A stretch of 64,000 nucleotides of DNA from Tetragonia tetragonoides (GCA_038025085.1 CM076149.1:42497001-42561000); one strand, 5' to 3'. Shown: positions 11,455 to 23,723, counted from the first letter of the stretch. Notes: generated by a model not told the origin, from the letters alone. Program-made: numbers and translations.

Positions 11455-11982
11455 GAGTGGGTACTCGCCTAAAATACCTGGAACTGGTTACTACGGGTCC
11501 TGAAATCTGGGAACTGGTACTGGAACTGGTTACCATGGATCCTGAAATCTGGGAACTGGTACTGGAACTGCCGGGTACCGATTCCGGGACCAAGTACCCA
11601 TTTCCACTTTTTCATAGACTTTTTTGTTCTCTTTTTTCCCCAAAACTTAATATTATTTTATACAACTCTCTTTAATAAACCATATATTACTAAAATTTAC
11701 CTAATATCATTATATTAGAACCCAAAACGAAAATACAAAAACAATAATTAATAAAACTCAATGCCACATCAAAGTATGAAACTCATAAACTGGATCTTGG
11801 AACTGGTCCTGCTAGGTACCTGGTCCCAAAAACCGGTACCCGGAACTAGTACTGGTTCCAACCAGTTTCGAAATTCTGGAACCAGAACTGGTCCCGGTGG
11901 GACTGGTTCCAAGTCTGGACCCGCCGGGTCCTGACCAGTTCCAGATCCAGAACCAGGTACTTGGTCCCGTTGCTCACCCCTA
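11442..11982. mobile_element. hAT-type MITE inserted in the gypsy polyprotein
   Basis: Terminal inverted repeat TAGGGGTGAGCA at the left, TGCTCACCCCTA at the right. A perfect 8-bp target duplication attattac lies at 11434-11441 and 11983-11990. Removing the 541-bp element and one duplication rejoins the RNase H reading frame (...KKGCNN with VAADALSRV). The interior is packed with CTGGAACTGGTA/GGTACC-type words in both orientations, possibly subterminal transposase-binding motifs. No transposase is encoded. The 8-bp duplication and TIR fit the hAT superfamily. Confidence 0.92.
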
Positions 11983-13866
11983 ATTATTACACCCTTTTTT
12001 GTAAGAAATCTCATAGTCAAAGCCAATGAGTTTGGGAAGCCATTTTGTCTGAAAAGGGGTTGTTAACCTCTGATCAAGCAAGTATTTCAGACTGAAATGA
12101 TCAGTTTTGATCTTAAAATGTCTGTCTAGCAAATAAGCTCTCCATTTCTCCAGAGCAAATATGATGGCTAACAGCTCCTTGTCATATGTTGAGAGAGCTT
12201 GTTGTCTTGTAGATAGAGTCTTGCTAAGAAAGGCTATAGGGTGCCCCTTTTGCATGAGCACAGCTCCCAAGCCATACCCTAGCCATACCCTGAAGCATCA
12301 GTTTCAACCACAAACTCCTCTCTGAAGTCAGGTAAAGCTAAGACAGGTGCTGTGACCATAGCTGTCTTAAGTTCCTCAAAAGCTTGCTGAGCAGAAGCAA
12401 ACCACATAAAGGAATTCTTTTTTAACAGTTGTGTCAAGGGTTTGCTGATGGCAGCATAACCCTTTATGAACCTCCTGTAATACCCAGTGAGCCCTAGGAA
12501 GCCCCTCAACAATTTAATGTTTGTAGGGATAGGCCACTCTTGCATTGCTGTGATCTTATGTGGATCAGTAGGCCCTACTGCAGAAATCACATGGCCTAGG
12601 TACTCTACTTGAGATGTACCAAAAACACACTTACTCATCTTGGCAAACAAAACATGCTTTCTCATAGTTTCTAGGACTAACCTGAGATGCTCAAGGTGAG
12701 TTTCCATAGTAGGGCTATACACCAATATATCATCAAAAAAAATAAGGGTGAATTTTCTGAGATAAAGAGCAAAAATGGAGTTCATTAGGCTTTGAAATGT
12801 TGAAGGTGCATTTGTTAAACCAAATGGCATGACAAGATATTCATAGTGGCCATGGTGTGTTCTAAAAGCAGTCTTTGGAATGTCATCAGGGTTCATTCTA
12901 ATCTGGAAATAACCAGTCCTCAAGTCCAGTTTAGAGAAAACTACAGCACCATGCAACTCATCCAAGAGTTCTTCAATCACAGGTATTGGGAACCTGTCTT
13001 TAACTGTGTTTTTATTTAATTCCCTGTAATCCACGCACATGCGCCAGGTGCCATCTTTCTTTTTGACCATCACAACAGGTGAGGAATAAGGACTGTTGCT
13101 ATCCCTTATCACTCTAGAATCTAACAGTTCTTGTACCATCTGTTCAATAGCATCTTTTTGAGTAGGGGGATGCCTATAAGGCCTCAAATTAACATGCGGG
13201 GTACCATCAATGAGAGGGATTTTGTGATCATGGGATCTTGTAGGGGGTAAAGCAGTAGGCACAACAAATATATCTTGATATTCAGTCAAGAGAGGTTGAA
13301 GAATTGAACCTATCACCTGCTCTTCTCCTTTTGCAGCATGGAGGGTCACTGACTCCCATGGTACTACACATAAATGCATACTGGACAGCTCTGCAGATTG
13401 GAGTTTCTTTGCTCATTTTCTTTCCAGAGATCCATTGTAGAGCAGACTGGGTGGATCCTCTGAGGTACACCTTCTTCCCATTGTAGGTATACTCCATAAG
13501 CAATTTCTTGAAATCCCAATGGACCAAGCCCAATGTAGATAACCATTGGATCCCAAGAACTATCTCACAACCACCCAGAGGCAAAAGCATGACATATGTT
13601 GAATAGGTATCCCCTTGCAATTTCCAGCTAAACCCCTTGCACATAGCTGAACTGGTGATACTATTACCATCAGCCACTGATACTTGCAATGGACAAGTAT
13701 TACTGATTCTAAAACCCAGTTTGTTTGCAAAATTTATGTCTAAAAAATTATGAGTACTCCCAGAATCAATGAGAATATGAACCAATTGCTTCTTGGCTTG
13801 CCCCTTAACCCTCATTGTATGATAGGTATGTGTTCCAGCCAGAGCATTGAGTGAAATTTGTGGCAA
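11980..13866 (-). pseudogene. Ty3/gypsy protease, reverse transcriptase and RNase H, frameshifted
   Basis: The minus-strand frame 13866-13282 has the aspartic protease site (LIDSGSTHNFLD). A frame change between about 13379 and 13282 leads into reverse transcriptase (13379-12279): RMCVDYRELNKNTVKDRFPIP, SKLDLRTGYFQI, VMPFGLTNAPSTFQ and the catalytic FFDDILVYS. RNase H begins with the DASGYG aspartate. There an 11-bp tandem duplication (gccataccct-a, 12271-12291) inserts a stop and shifts the frame, which resumes at 12270-11980 (GAVLMQKGHPIAFLSKTL). The domain order identifies Ty3/gypsy. Confidence 0.92.
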
Positions 13867-14943
13867 AATTTCTTCAGTATTACCACTGTTAGAGTTATCA
13901 AATTCAGTGAAGCACCCACCACTACCACTGACATCCTCAGTGTATTCTTACACAACTCTTCTACTTCCACATCACTGACAACTTCTAAGGAGAAGGCTTG
14001 ACCCTTACATTTATGTCCAGGTACAAATTTCTCATCACAGTAAAAGCAAAGATTCTTTGCTCTCTTCTCCTCAATCTCCTTCTGACTAAGTGTTCTCCTT
14101 GGCATGTGGTATGAATTTGAGTTAGGTGGTCTAGGGTATGTATTTGTGTATCTGGGAAAAGCATTTGAGTGTGTCTGGGTTGTTTTTGGTAAGGGAAGTA
14201 TGGGTTGTGACTTCAGTTTTTTTCTGGTTGCTGTAAGTGTTGCTTCTTGCAACTTAGCAAGGCAATATGCATCAGAAAGGGTCTTGGGTTTAAACATCCT
14301 TACTGACATTTGAATATCATCTTCTAACCCCCCAATAAAACAGCTTATTGCATATTCTTCACTCAGATTTACCTTGCTCAAGATCATGTCAAAACTGTCC
14401 TGGTATTGTTGTACTAAACCTACTTGACTCAGGTTTTTTAACTCAGACATTGGATCCTCAAAAGTTCCCCCAAATCGCTTCTCAGCTTCAGCAGCATACA
14501 CATCCCAACCAGGTAACCCTTGTGCACCCCAATTTTTAACAAGGGTTTGGTGCCACAAATAAGCCCTGCCCTTTAAATGAATGGATGTTATTTTCACTTT
14601 ACTGCTAGCATCAATTCCATCAATTTCAAAGAATTGTTGACATTTATAAATCCACCCCTTAACATCATCACCATTGAATTTAGGAAAATCAATTCGAGAT
14701 AATCTGCCTAAACCATGAGTTTGTTGAGTGAAGTTACCTGTTCTTCCAGCATTATTGCTATACCTGAGTAGCTAGCTCATTGTGTTGTATGTTGATTCCT
14801 CTAACAGAATTTGATAGCTCCAAAATCCGAGGATTATTGGCCAGGGCAGCAGACAATGACGACTGAATCACAGCAGAGATGGTGTCAGTTATGTATTCCT
14901 TCAATCCTTCATCAATACCAGAGGATCTAGTTGAAGGCGCCAT
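13812..14943 (-). pseudogene. Ty3/gypsy gag, broken
   Basis: A likely start at 14943 (MAPSTRSSG) opens an N-terminal part that stops near 14758. The frame resumes as RIDFPKFNGDDVKGWIYKC and continues through the retrotransposon gag domain (GRAYLWHQTLVKNWG, GLEDDIQMSVRMFKP) to a CCHC-like zinc knuckle (CFYCDEKFVPGHKC). Gag packages the element RNA. At least one frameshift or stop near 14757 interrupts it. Confidence 0.85.
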
Positions 14944-15194
14944 TGATACACCTTGAAGCTTTAACAATGGCGAAGATTAATAGGATCGACTGATTCTCGA
15001 GGGAGCTTGATTGGTTGAGGAATGCAATCCAACCAATCGAAAATTGAACGGAAATTGTGTTTATTAATTCCAATTATGGAATTGTATTGTAAGCTAATCG
15101 GTTGATGAATGCAAATCAACCGATTGAGGTATGAATTGAGCAATCAAGAACCTTAATAGGTTTGAGAATCAATCGAATTTTTTTTGGCCCAGAT

Positions 15195-15208
15195 TGGCTT
15201 TGATACCA
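15195..15208 (-). other. Primer-binding site of the gypsy element
   Basis: On the minus strand it reads TGGTATCAAAGCCA two bases inside the LTR. This is one base away from the common plant TGGTATCAGAGC site complementary to the 3' end of initiator-Met tRNA. Confidence 0.85.
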
Positions 15209-15210
15209 AT

Positions 15211-15883
15211 TGATATGGATTTTCCAGAATATCAATTGAAGAAAATCCTAGCAATAACAATGGAGCTTCTTGATTAAGACTGAGCTCCATTTATTAATTG
15301 CAATTGAGAATCTCAAGAGAGAGAGAGAAGTTACAGAGAGAGAATTACAAGAAGAGAGAGAAAGTGTTTATGATCATTAAGCTAATTATTACAGGCCTGA
15401 ACTGGTTGTTATATAGCACAGTAACCAGCTATTGCCTAACAAACTATTGAACATAATTCTTTTTTTAGATAAGTAAAAATTTTATTAATCAATCAATGAA
15501 AGAATACAAAAAGGTGGAGGACAAGGAGTCCTCAAAAAGTAATAAGAAATATCTACAAGTCTCGCCATTGTAACTGGACAAGTGTAAGTGGAACGCCCTT
15601 AAAAACCCCAGCTGCCTTGGCCCACAACAATGCCAAATAAACAATGTGATCCCAAATGCAATCAATGGTTGTCCCAGAAGCAGAGAAGATCCTCGCGTTC
15701 CGCTCCAACCAAATATACCAAAGAATGGCCATGCATGCACACCTCCACCACAATTTACCTTCCCTCCCCCTCCTACTACCAGAAACTATTGAACAGAATT
15801 CTAACAACCTTTGTCCTAACAGACTAGCTTAACAAACTAGTGAACTTGTGCCTTGCACGTGCTTATTTAATTGTGCTGTAACA
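15211..15883 (-). repeat. LTR (5' LTR in element orientation), interrupted by a LINE
   Basis: Same sequence as the left LTR, but enlarged by a 322-bp LINE insertion plus its 20-bp target duplication, and by a short extra GA-rich repeat near 15325-15345. Ends GTAACA at 15883. Confidence 0.92.
15461..15782 (-). mobile_element. 5'-truncated LINE in the gypsy LTR
   Basis: The insert is bounded by a 20-bp direct repeat (15441-15460 and 15783-15802, one mismatch: acataattct/acagaattct). Its plus-strand left end is a T-run, i.e. the poly(A) tail of a minus-strand element. The minus-strand frame reads WWRCACMAILWYIWLERNARIF, the C-terminal zf-RVT tail typical of plant L1 elements. Everything upstream is lost by 5' truncation. 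The left LTR lacks the insert, so it arrived after the gypsy element. Confidence 0.93.
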
Positions 15884-15888
15884 CATAT

Positions 15889-16876
15889 GTATTATTGAAA
15901 ATACCACATGATCGAAAACCCATAGGCATATTTCAAGTTTTCAACACAGCACCAGTAACATTGATTCGTACTATTTTGATTGGAAAAGCAAGTAAACTAG
16001 TTTTTTGCTTTAGGCAATCATCATTACAAATAACGTTCATAATTTTAGACTGGTTTTCACTTCAACCTACTGCATTGATAAATAAATACCATATATCTCC
16101 CCCCCCTTATTTTTTTTATTTGGGGGAGGGGAGGAACAGTTGCAGACTAAAGAGATAAGGACTTATAAAGACTTGCATGCCTATTCTAAATTACTTCACA
16201 AGTTAACCATTATAGCTCAGCAAACAAGATTATCCACGCACCAAAGCAATGTATGTAAGCGGATACAAAATGGAGCAATAAACTTATTCCACCTCTTTGG
16301 AACACTAATGAGCAAAATTCAGAGAACGAAAAAGCTACTGCAACCAATGGATATGATGATAGACCAGACATGCTACATAATCAAGCTAATCACATCTATA
16401 TGCAGTGTAGAACAAAATCTTCTTCCATAAACATCATGAGCAGCATCATAGTGTGTTCATGAAACTAATGGAATAGACCACCTCAACAGTTAGAGAAATA
16501 GCCATTACATGCCAGGAGCAACAAATTAGAAACTCACCTTTTGGACACGGCAAAGCCACCCTTTTAAAATCCTAGGCTAGATTGCTTAGCAACCCTTCCA
16601 GAGGTTGATCACGCACAAGGTACTTGGTTTGCTGCTGAATGCTGTAAGTAATCAATGAATATCCGCCCTTTGTAAAACACACAATTTCCTCAATCACAGA
16701 AACATGACCAAATGGCCACCTTTCAGATCATCCCTCTGACCCATTCTCAACTAAGACCTGCAAAAGTCACCAGCGAACTCATCACCCACCTAATTAGCAT
16801 CATAACCATCAGCCCACGACAACAATGGTCATTCTATTTCCAGCCTTTTCCTTCTTCAAAATGCTCCTTCAATCCA
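15889..16876. other. Intergenic 3' of the PORR gene
   Basis: No gene recognised. It probably includes the 3'UTR of the minus-strand PORR gene near its right end. Confidence 0.45.
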
Positions 16877-18088
16877 TCATTCCTGTTCTTCTACACTTCT
16901 AGCAACAACCCCAGTGGTCTGCAAGCTAGGCCTAGAGCTTAACCTGAACAATTTCTTCCTTTTCCTCGATTTGTTCATGAGGTAAATGTACCGGTGTCGC
17001 ATACCCATCAACGGATGCTTTTCTAGCAAAAAATCTTTCCTAAATGCTTCTCTAAGAACCACAGTCTGCGTCCTGATCTTATTGGAAACGTAAAACAACC
17101 CCGGATAGTGAGCCAAAGCTTGCTTAAATCTCAACCCAAACCCCAAGTAATCTCCTAGCCTCAACACATTCTTCACCTCCGTCTTCTTCGAAACCAATAG
17201 ACTCAACAATTCATGGAGCACTGCAACTGTATACTTTTCGGCTTGATCACTTCTAGGCTCCAAATGAAATGCATCCTCATATGGTGAAATGTAAGGCAAG
17301 CATTGCCACTCCTCAACCCACTCCACCACCTTCTTCTGCAAATCAAACCCAGGCGCAAACGACATCGGAAACCTAACGACCCTTCCCCTCCTACACCCCA
17401 AATCATCCCCAAACTCCTTATTCAAAATCGCGGGCACGGCAAATTCCTTCCTCCATTTAACCAACTCCAACCCAATTCCCCCATTACCCAAATTCATACC
17501 ATCCCCAACAACCCCATTTGCATCATTATCCAAACTACAAACCCTAAAATACTCAGGAAAATAAGAAACAAGTTCAAGAACATAATTTTCAGGCAAACCC
17601 AGATCAAATTTCAAATCATCAATAACACTGATAGGAACCTTACAAGCTTTTGTCAACATTAACAACTTAACTAACCTCTGAGCAGCCAATTTCCTCTCCA
17701 CCATTGATTCATGAATTTCCTGCTCTTCTCTATGAAGGGTCAGAAAATCAGGGCTTATCTTAACATGGGTAGAACCAGAAATTTGGAAAAGTGATGGATA
17801 TCTGAGAATGAAGTTGAGAACAGTTACAGTTGTGGGGAGGTTTAAGTGGGGTTTATGGACAGAGGCAATGGAAATGGGGAGAGAGAGAGAAGGAGAAGAA
17901 ATAAGAAGGTTTTTGAGAGAGAGACAAGGGAAGAGGTTTTTCTCTCTCTCTACAACGTTGTCTAGAAATGGGTCTCGAACCCATTTGATCCTGGCGTTGA
18001 TGAAGGTGCGTGTGAAGGTGAAGCGGTGAGGGCAGAGGAGAGAGAATGAGAGTGAGAGTTGCCTGGTGGAGTTGAGGGCTGTTAACAT
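16877..18088 (-). CDS. PORR-domain organelle RNA-binding protein
   Basis: A single exon of 403 codons. I chose the ATG at 18088 (MLTALNSTRQ). The open frame continues upstream only to a GTG and then a TAG. The first roughly 60 residues are rich in Ser, Arg and Thr and look like an organelle transit peptide. They are followed by the Plant Organelle RNA Recognition domain: FILRYPSLFQ, the LVKLLMLTKACKVPISVI helix, LGLPENYVLELVSYFPEYF, then VRFPMSFAPGF, LPYISPYEDA, LHELLSLLVSKKTEV and the end of the domain ALAHYPGLFYVSNKIRTQTV, LLEKHPLM, YLMNKSRKR. Characterised PORR proteins (the WTF1/WTF9 family) promote group II intron splicing in plastids or mitochondria. The target compartment and intron cannot be read here. 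Lack of introns and length are usual for the family. Confidence 0.93.
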   Translation of the reverse strand: MLTALNSTRQLSLSFSLLCPHRFTFTRTFINARIKWVRDPFLDNVVEREKNLFPCLSLKNLLISSPSLSLPISIASVHKPHLNLPTTVTVLNFILRYPSLFQISGSTHVKISPDFLTLHREEQEIHESMVERKLAAQRLVKLLMLTKACKVPISVIDDLKFDLGLPENYVLELVSYFPEYFRVCSLDNDANGVVGDGMNLGNGGIGLELVKWRKEFAVPAILNKEFGDDLGCRRGRVVRFPMSFAPGFDLQKKVVEWVEEWQCLPYISPYEDAFHLEPRSDQAEKYTVAVLHELLSLLVSKKTEVKNVLRLGDYLGFGLRFKQALAHYPGLFYVSNKIRTQTVVLREAFRKDFLLEKHPLMGMRHRYIYLMNKSRKRKKLFRLSSRPSLQTTGVVARSVEEQE

Positions 18089-18975
18089 TCTGTGACCTGC
18101 AACTGGTTTGAGAGACTGAGGACTTGATGAGTAAAACAGCAATTTTTCCACTAATGAATGTTTGTATGTGATTTGTGTCTAATTTTTCCACGGTTAGGTT
18201 TTAAGCAAAAAGAAAATTTTAAAAATACTCTATTAGAAAGCTCTCCTTTCAAGAGTCATTCCTACTGTGTCATCATACCAAATAATTTGTGGGTACCTTT
18301 TTTTTTTCTAGTTAAAAGAAAGGGTGCAAGTGAATGTCGACCGATTAAAGTTGATGGAGTTGCACCAAAAACAGGTGATGATGGAGTGACCAAAACTAAA
18401 ATTAGCAATCCAAACCGTGGCTCGATTTTCTTATGTGAATGTGTGATTGATCCGAACTATCGGTAATTGATATTTGAAACCTTTTTAGCTATTAAGGAAC
18501 GGAGGGAATACTTTTTAGCGAATTATTAATCGAACTCGTCATTATATGCCTCACATCTGCTTTTGTACGTATGAACCTAGATATAAAGCAGTAGTGAGAA
18601 CTGAAGGCCTTCAACATAATCTGGTCACATCTAATTCCTAGAGCTGGATTTTTATAGAAGCTCTCCATTCCAGCAAAGCTGATGAGTTCATCGCAAAGTA
18701 ATCTTATTGGAAACAGGCCATTAGAAAGAAAGATAAAGATTAATAACAGAAAGAGCCTGTACGACTTGTAGCATATCATACATATATTATCCATGACAAA
18801 CATTTCCCGTCTAGGAAGAAAAGTGGTTAGCTCTATTCAGTATCAGTGAAGTTAGGTTTGGTGTTAGTTACTTAGTTTCAACTTTCAAGTATGAGCATTC
18901 TCAGTTGGTCTATCTCTTATCTTCTTTCTGCTGCTCTGACAAATGCTAGACTTCGAAATCTATAGGGGAAATTGA
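18089..18975. other. Promoter side of the PORR gene and 3' flank of the transporter gene
   Basis: Contains GA-rich 5' sequence next to the PORR start. Near 18495-18511 is ggaacggagggaatac, which resembles one terminus of a Stowaway-type MITE. I could not pair it with a second end. No gene was seen. Confidence 0.4.
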
Positions 18976-21900
18976 CTATGGAGTATTTGGCTTAAATACA
19001 AACTTGTCTGAAAGGTTTGCGAGCACAAAACCTGCAAGGACCTGGATAATAGATATACTCACCAATTAGCAAAGTTTTCAAGTGTACACCGGCTGATTTA
19101 CCTAGAGAACGACATTGATCCTGATATAAATATTTACCTTAACACATCCGACAATATAAATCAGAGAGTAGCTCCGCCCATGGATGGCCATGTCAGCCAT
19201 CATTGCTAGGGGTATCGTCAGTGACATGCCCAGACTTGTAACAAGCGGGGTTGTCCAAACTACTGAAACCGCCCTGTCCAAAAACATCTATCAATCTACA
19301 GCTCCAGTGATTGCTTTTGGTGTTCAGTATTAAGTTGAATAACATGATCAAGAATTAACCTATAAGTGCAATCCATGCAACCAGTGATACGAATAAATAA
19401 AATACACGGAATATTACATCTAGGCAACAAATTATAGACTTACCAGATATAATCTGAGATAAAACTTCCAACAAACCCATTTAGCAGCACAATCTCCCCT
19501 GTGGAAGGACTTGGAAGCTTAAATTCTGGCTCCATGCCCACCACTTTCAGCGGCCACACTGCATTGAAAAAGGAAAGAAGTTTTTTGAGGCCATATAGAT
19601 GGACAACCTTACAAAAAAGAGGGATAATCTGAGGAAGTGGGAAAGGTAAGAAAAAACTAACATCAATGATTGACCTTTTCCGAAGAATGATATTAGTCAT
19701 CCTTATTGTGGAAATAGTGGTTTCTCATGACACAGCAGAATAAAGAAAAATGGAGAAGAGAGCAGAAATATGAGTTTTCATAACATGGTTAAACATCTTC
19801 ATCTAAATCCAGACAAAAACACTACATATACCCTTTGGCAAATGTCCTATGACACATAGAATATACCCAATAAGTTACTGAGTATTTCTGAGACATTTAC
19901 TGCTCTGATCCAATTTGCCATTTGAACTGCAGCCTTACCTAGCCACCAGAAACCAACAAGAGTAAACAGACCAATGTATCCAAGGAACTTTTGCACATCA
20001 ACTTTGTCTCCTTCTGATCCAGAGGATTTCTTGAGTAGCACTGCAAACAGCATCATGTATAATCATCGCATCAAATTTATTTAAGTGACTAGTCCACATC
20101 TTACTTGCAGATAAATTTCTCTAATACTTTTCAGAACAGTACCTGAAAATAATCCATATAGCACTGCTGAAAGAAGCCCAAACACATCACCAGTGATGGT
20201 GTGTTTTCGAGTCCTGATGAATAAGCAGCAATTGATGAAAAAGGTAATGAAACAGGTTCACCGACCTTGCATCAGAGTCGAGCTTCAATTGTAAAAACAC
20301 TATGCTGAATCACACTAGCATATAGAACTTCATGATTGAAGCTGATGTCTAGTCCACAAGAATGAGCAAACGATAATTTCCCAGTCTTTTAGGAAAGATG
20401 ATGCCTTTTTAAGAAGATATGGGATGTGATCGAAAAAAGAAGATATGGGTTACAGCTTGAATAAACGGTAATCTTCACCCATACATTCATGCAAGTTCTT
20501 GAAGACGAAACAAGGAAATATTAACCAGAGAGGACCTCAGAGCACAGTATAGCAATTTGATCAAGGACAGCTTCGAGTCTGATGTATATCCATATTGCAC
20601 AAGGACCGTATTCCCGTTTACAGAAGAAAAGGATCAAATTTTTACTAGGACTTAAGTTGGTGACCTTAATAAAAAAATGAATGTATGGAAATAAAGCTGA
20701 TAATTAAAGAGTTTAAGTTTCAAAACCCCTTCATTAAAATATGCAATATAAATCCATTAATCCAAAGTATAACGAGGAACACAGACACAGATCACCATTA
20801 TAGATGTACCAGTCAACCATTGAGCAGCTAGATAACTGATGCATGCAGATATAGGAGAGAGCAAACAACAGGGATTCAGACAGGAATTTGATTTACCACG
20901 AGGCAGAGTTTGTTACTCACTCAGTAGCACTAAGAATTTCATCTGGTGCCCATGTTTTGCCAAATGTTGTCATACAAACACCTGCCATGCTAATGAAAAC
21001 GGCAACCAACTTTGTCAGGTTGATTGAGTCATGGCCAAGCAAAGCTCCAAAGAAAAGTGTGAAGAGTCCTGAAGTAGATCCCAAGATTGTGGTACTTGCC
21101 ACACTTGTGTTCGCTAAAGCAGAGTTTGATAGGTACTGCAAATGACAATGAAAGAATAATCAAAAGGGCATTCCAGAAGAAGAAAGTATAGAGTGGCCAT
21201 TCAGGACATTTCATGACATATGACCACATGAATGTTGAATTTTCATCATCTGTCACGAACGAGATCTTAGTCTGTCTAATGCTTGGGCATATATCCTAGT
21301 TGGACAGTAACATGAGTTAAATTATATCAGGAGATCAGAGACCAAAAGGCAATCTTGAGGCGGAAATGTTGTCCTACTTTTAGCGTTATATGCAAATTGA
21401 TGAGGTTCTTCTAATTCCTAGTATTTCATTTGCCAGCAAGTGGAAGATGTATTTCTCATTTATCTGATTTTGTTACTGAAGAGAAACTTTCACATGGTGT
21501 CATTGACACCAAAATATAAATACCTTTAATTACCTCTGATAAGAACCATATAGGAGTGAGACAGAAACTATACTTGGCAATTTCCCATGTATGAAGTTCA
21601 GAACCCTGTCGAAGCATGTGACAATCATCCTCCTGATCCTTGTTTCTTAAAGGCCATCCTTCTTCCCTCTCAATAAGATCTTTATCAGCGAGGAAACTTG
21701 TTCGGATATCTGCCTCCATACTTTCACATGTTTCATCAACACTTAAAGGAATGCCTACTCGTCCCAGGAAGCAGACAATGGAGCTCCTACTGTCAAAGCA
21801 TTTAGCTGAATCGGGACTAAACCGGCTACAGATGAAATCTTTGAGGGCAGCTATAGGCAGGTAAATCACCATAAGTGACACACCAAAATAAGTGATTGCA

Positions 21901-22514
21901 AACGGTTGTCTATACTCTGAAAATATCCTCTGCAGCCCAAACAACATGAAAATTAGATATAAAAGTCTATCTCAATCCATTTAACAAAAAGTCTATATCA
22001 ATCAAAAACCACATTTATACATCTCAAAAGAGATAAAGCAAAGCAGAACTTTCACATATGACACGATGACACTCCGGACAGAATGGTAAGACGACAGACC
22101 GCCTCATACTAAGACGATCTCTTAGTTACAAACAGCAAAATAAAGATAACCAATATGGAGAAAAAGAGAAAAGAAGGGTTCAGTGCATGGTGATTGGTAA
22201 ACTTTGCTCCCCTTCCACTAAAAAACCTGATACTACTTATAACTTATGAATGGTCCTCTATTACCATGTATAACATACAGCAAAAATTTTGCAAGTAACA
22301 AGAATTGCTAAACCTAGGACTAGCAGAATATATTTACAATAAATTATAAATTATAACAAAATAAAAATAAAAAAACCATCATGAATATGAAAGACATAGC
22401 CAAAATATGGAAGAGAAAAAAAAAAATCCTTACCTGAGTGATCTCAGCGGAAGCAACCCATATGAACACCGCTACACCAATCAAGCACAGCCCACCATTG
22501 TATCTCCAACCCAT
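18976..22514 (-). CDS. SLC35F5-like drug/metabolite transporter (EamA family)
   Basis: Eight exons on the minus strand: 22514-22434, 21929-21534, 21135-20921, 20213-20143, 20040-19939, 19558-19444, 19273-19138 and 19041-18976. They total 394 codons including the stop, with every junction GT-AG and in phase. The protein starts [19 protein letters not shown] (first membrane helix). It continues with [16 protein letters not shown], a hydrophilic acidic loop in exon 2, [102 protein letters not shown] and a last helix [14 protein letters not shown]. About ten helices are expected, as in plant relatives of human SLC35F5. It is an integral membrane carrier. The substrate of this subgroup is not established and none can be read from the sequence. 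Confidence 0.93.
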
Positions 22515-23723
22515 CAAAAACAGTCACTTTTTATCAAATTCAAAACCCTTGAAGATTATTGAAGATGTTTAGGAAATGGGTACTCTTTTGTTCATAATAG
22601 AAATGTCATTGAAATAAAAACAAGCAACTACTATCTATACGTACTAACAAAAACCCATGAATTGTGAAGAACATACATATGTGCATAACTATGGTGAAAA
22701 CAAATGTCAATGAAAATGCATGACACTTTTGTTCTCTTGTGAAATGTGATGTCACTTAAGAACTCACAAGCTAGCTATTGCAGATTTGTAAACATTGTAA
22801 CAAGAGGGTTTTCATTTTCCAGGGGAATTAAAATTTTAACGTACGCCCAAAGTGATTGTTTTTAAAAGATTTGGTTTTTTGTGAGAGTTTCATCAGTTGT
22901 GTTCAAAGTAACGGAATCTAGTCGCCTTGTAGTTTGTAAAGTTTCATTTTTATAACATCATCTGGACACCTGGGTTTACACAGAATAGCCATATGTAATG
23001 CAAATCAAAACCCACTAACATTAATTTTGTACAAGGGTGGAGTTCGATTTAAGCATATATCGGCCTTCACAAAAACCGTTATAATATGGTCTTTTCGTAT
23101 TTTTGATAAGACGAGGATCACATTTAAGTGAAATAAGGGTCACAAACTCACACTTCATAAACAGTGAAACCTCTACATTTTTAAATAGTGATCCCACTTT
23201 ATTGTGAGTTGGCCTCACGCAAGACTTACTCATTGGCCTTTCGTTTGAGGGAATATGTGAAATTTCCAATGGACCTTAGTTTTCATAAAATAAAATAAAA
23301 AAATAAAAGTAAAAATAAAAACCTTCAATTTCATAGCACTACAAAGAGCGCCAAGATTTTCATAAACTAGCAATGATATCTCTAGGCTGGTGAGCCAAGA
23401 ACCTTTATAACCTTACCAGACAAGTTCTCAAAAGATTGCTTTTCTTACACTTTCAATTTATTCTCTCCAACAAAACTGCGCATTTTCATCTCTTACCCTA
23501 CCCCCCAATTACATAAGCTTCAATAAGAATCGCTCAACTATGTTGAAATGAATGAACACTTATCTACATATGCATGTTTTTCTCAACTACAATCACTGTG
23601 CCCAGAAAAATAATCTCCTAAACACCCTAAATAGGTCGGCAGCAAAGTTAATTCTAGTAGCTTGAATTTCTAACTTGCGTTGGCATTTGATTTGAACCTG
23701 AGTTCCTTGCAGGTTTAGATGAA
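22515..23723. other. Spacer between transporter promoter and MGDG synthase 3' end
   Basis: About 1.2 kb, AT-rich. It holds the 5' side of the transporter gene and the 3'UTR side of MGDG synthase. No repeat or further gene recognised. Confidence 0.5.

Larger units (their letters stand above)
9640..15883 (-). mobile_element. Ty3/gypsy (chromovirus-like) LTR retrotransposon, degenerate
   Basis: Two LTRs (9640-9961 and 15211-15883) start TGATATGG and end GCTGTAACA. They flank minus-strand gag, protease, reverse transcriptase, RNase H and integrase regions in that order, with a chromodomain-like tail. The flanking 5-bp repeat is catac/catat (9635-9639, 15884-15888). The primer-binding site (15195-15208 in reverse) reads TGGTATCAAAGCCA, close to the initiator-Met tRNA type. 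A purine tract lies next to the left LTR. By eye the LTRs differ at about 10 of roughly 310 aligned positions plus indels, so the insertion is moderately old. Frameshifts, an 11-bp duplication, an hAT MITE and a LINE insertion make it inactive. Confidence 0.95.

Noticed and set aside
17303..18029. Plus-strand frames opposite the PORR gene
   Set aside because: Antisense shadows of a conserved coding exon, with no protein similarity.
18089..18151. Upstream extension of the PORR frame to a GTG
   Set aside because: Plant nuclear genes rarely use GTG; a TAG precedes it and an ATG with a good presequence lies at 18088.
18495..18511. Stowaway terminus (ggaacggagggaatac)
   Set aside because: No partner end or TA duplication could be paired within the region.
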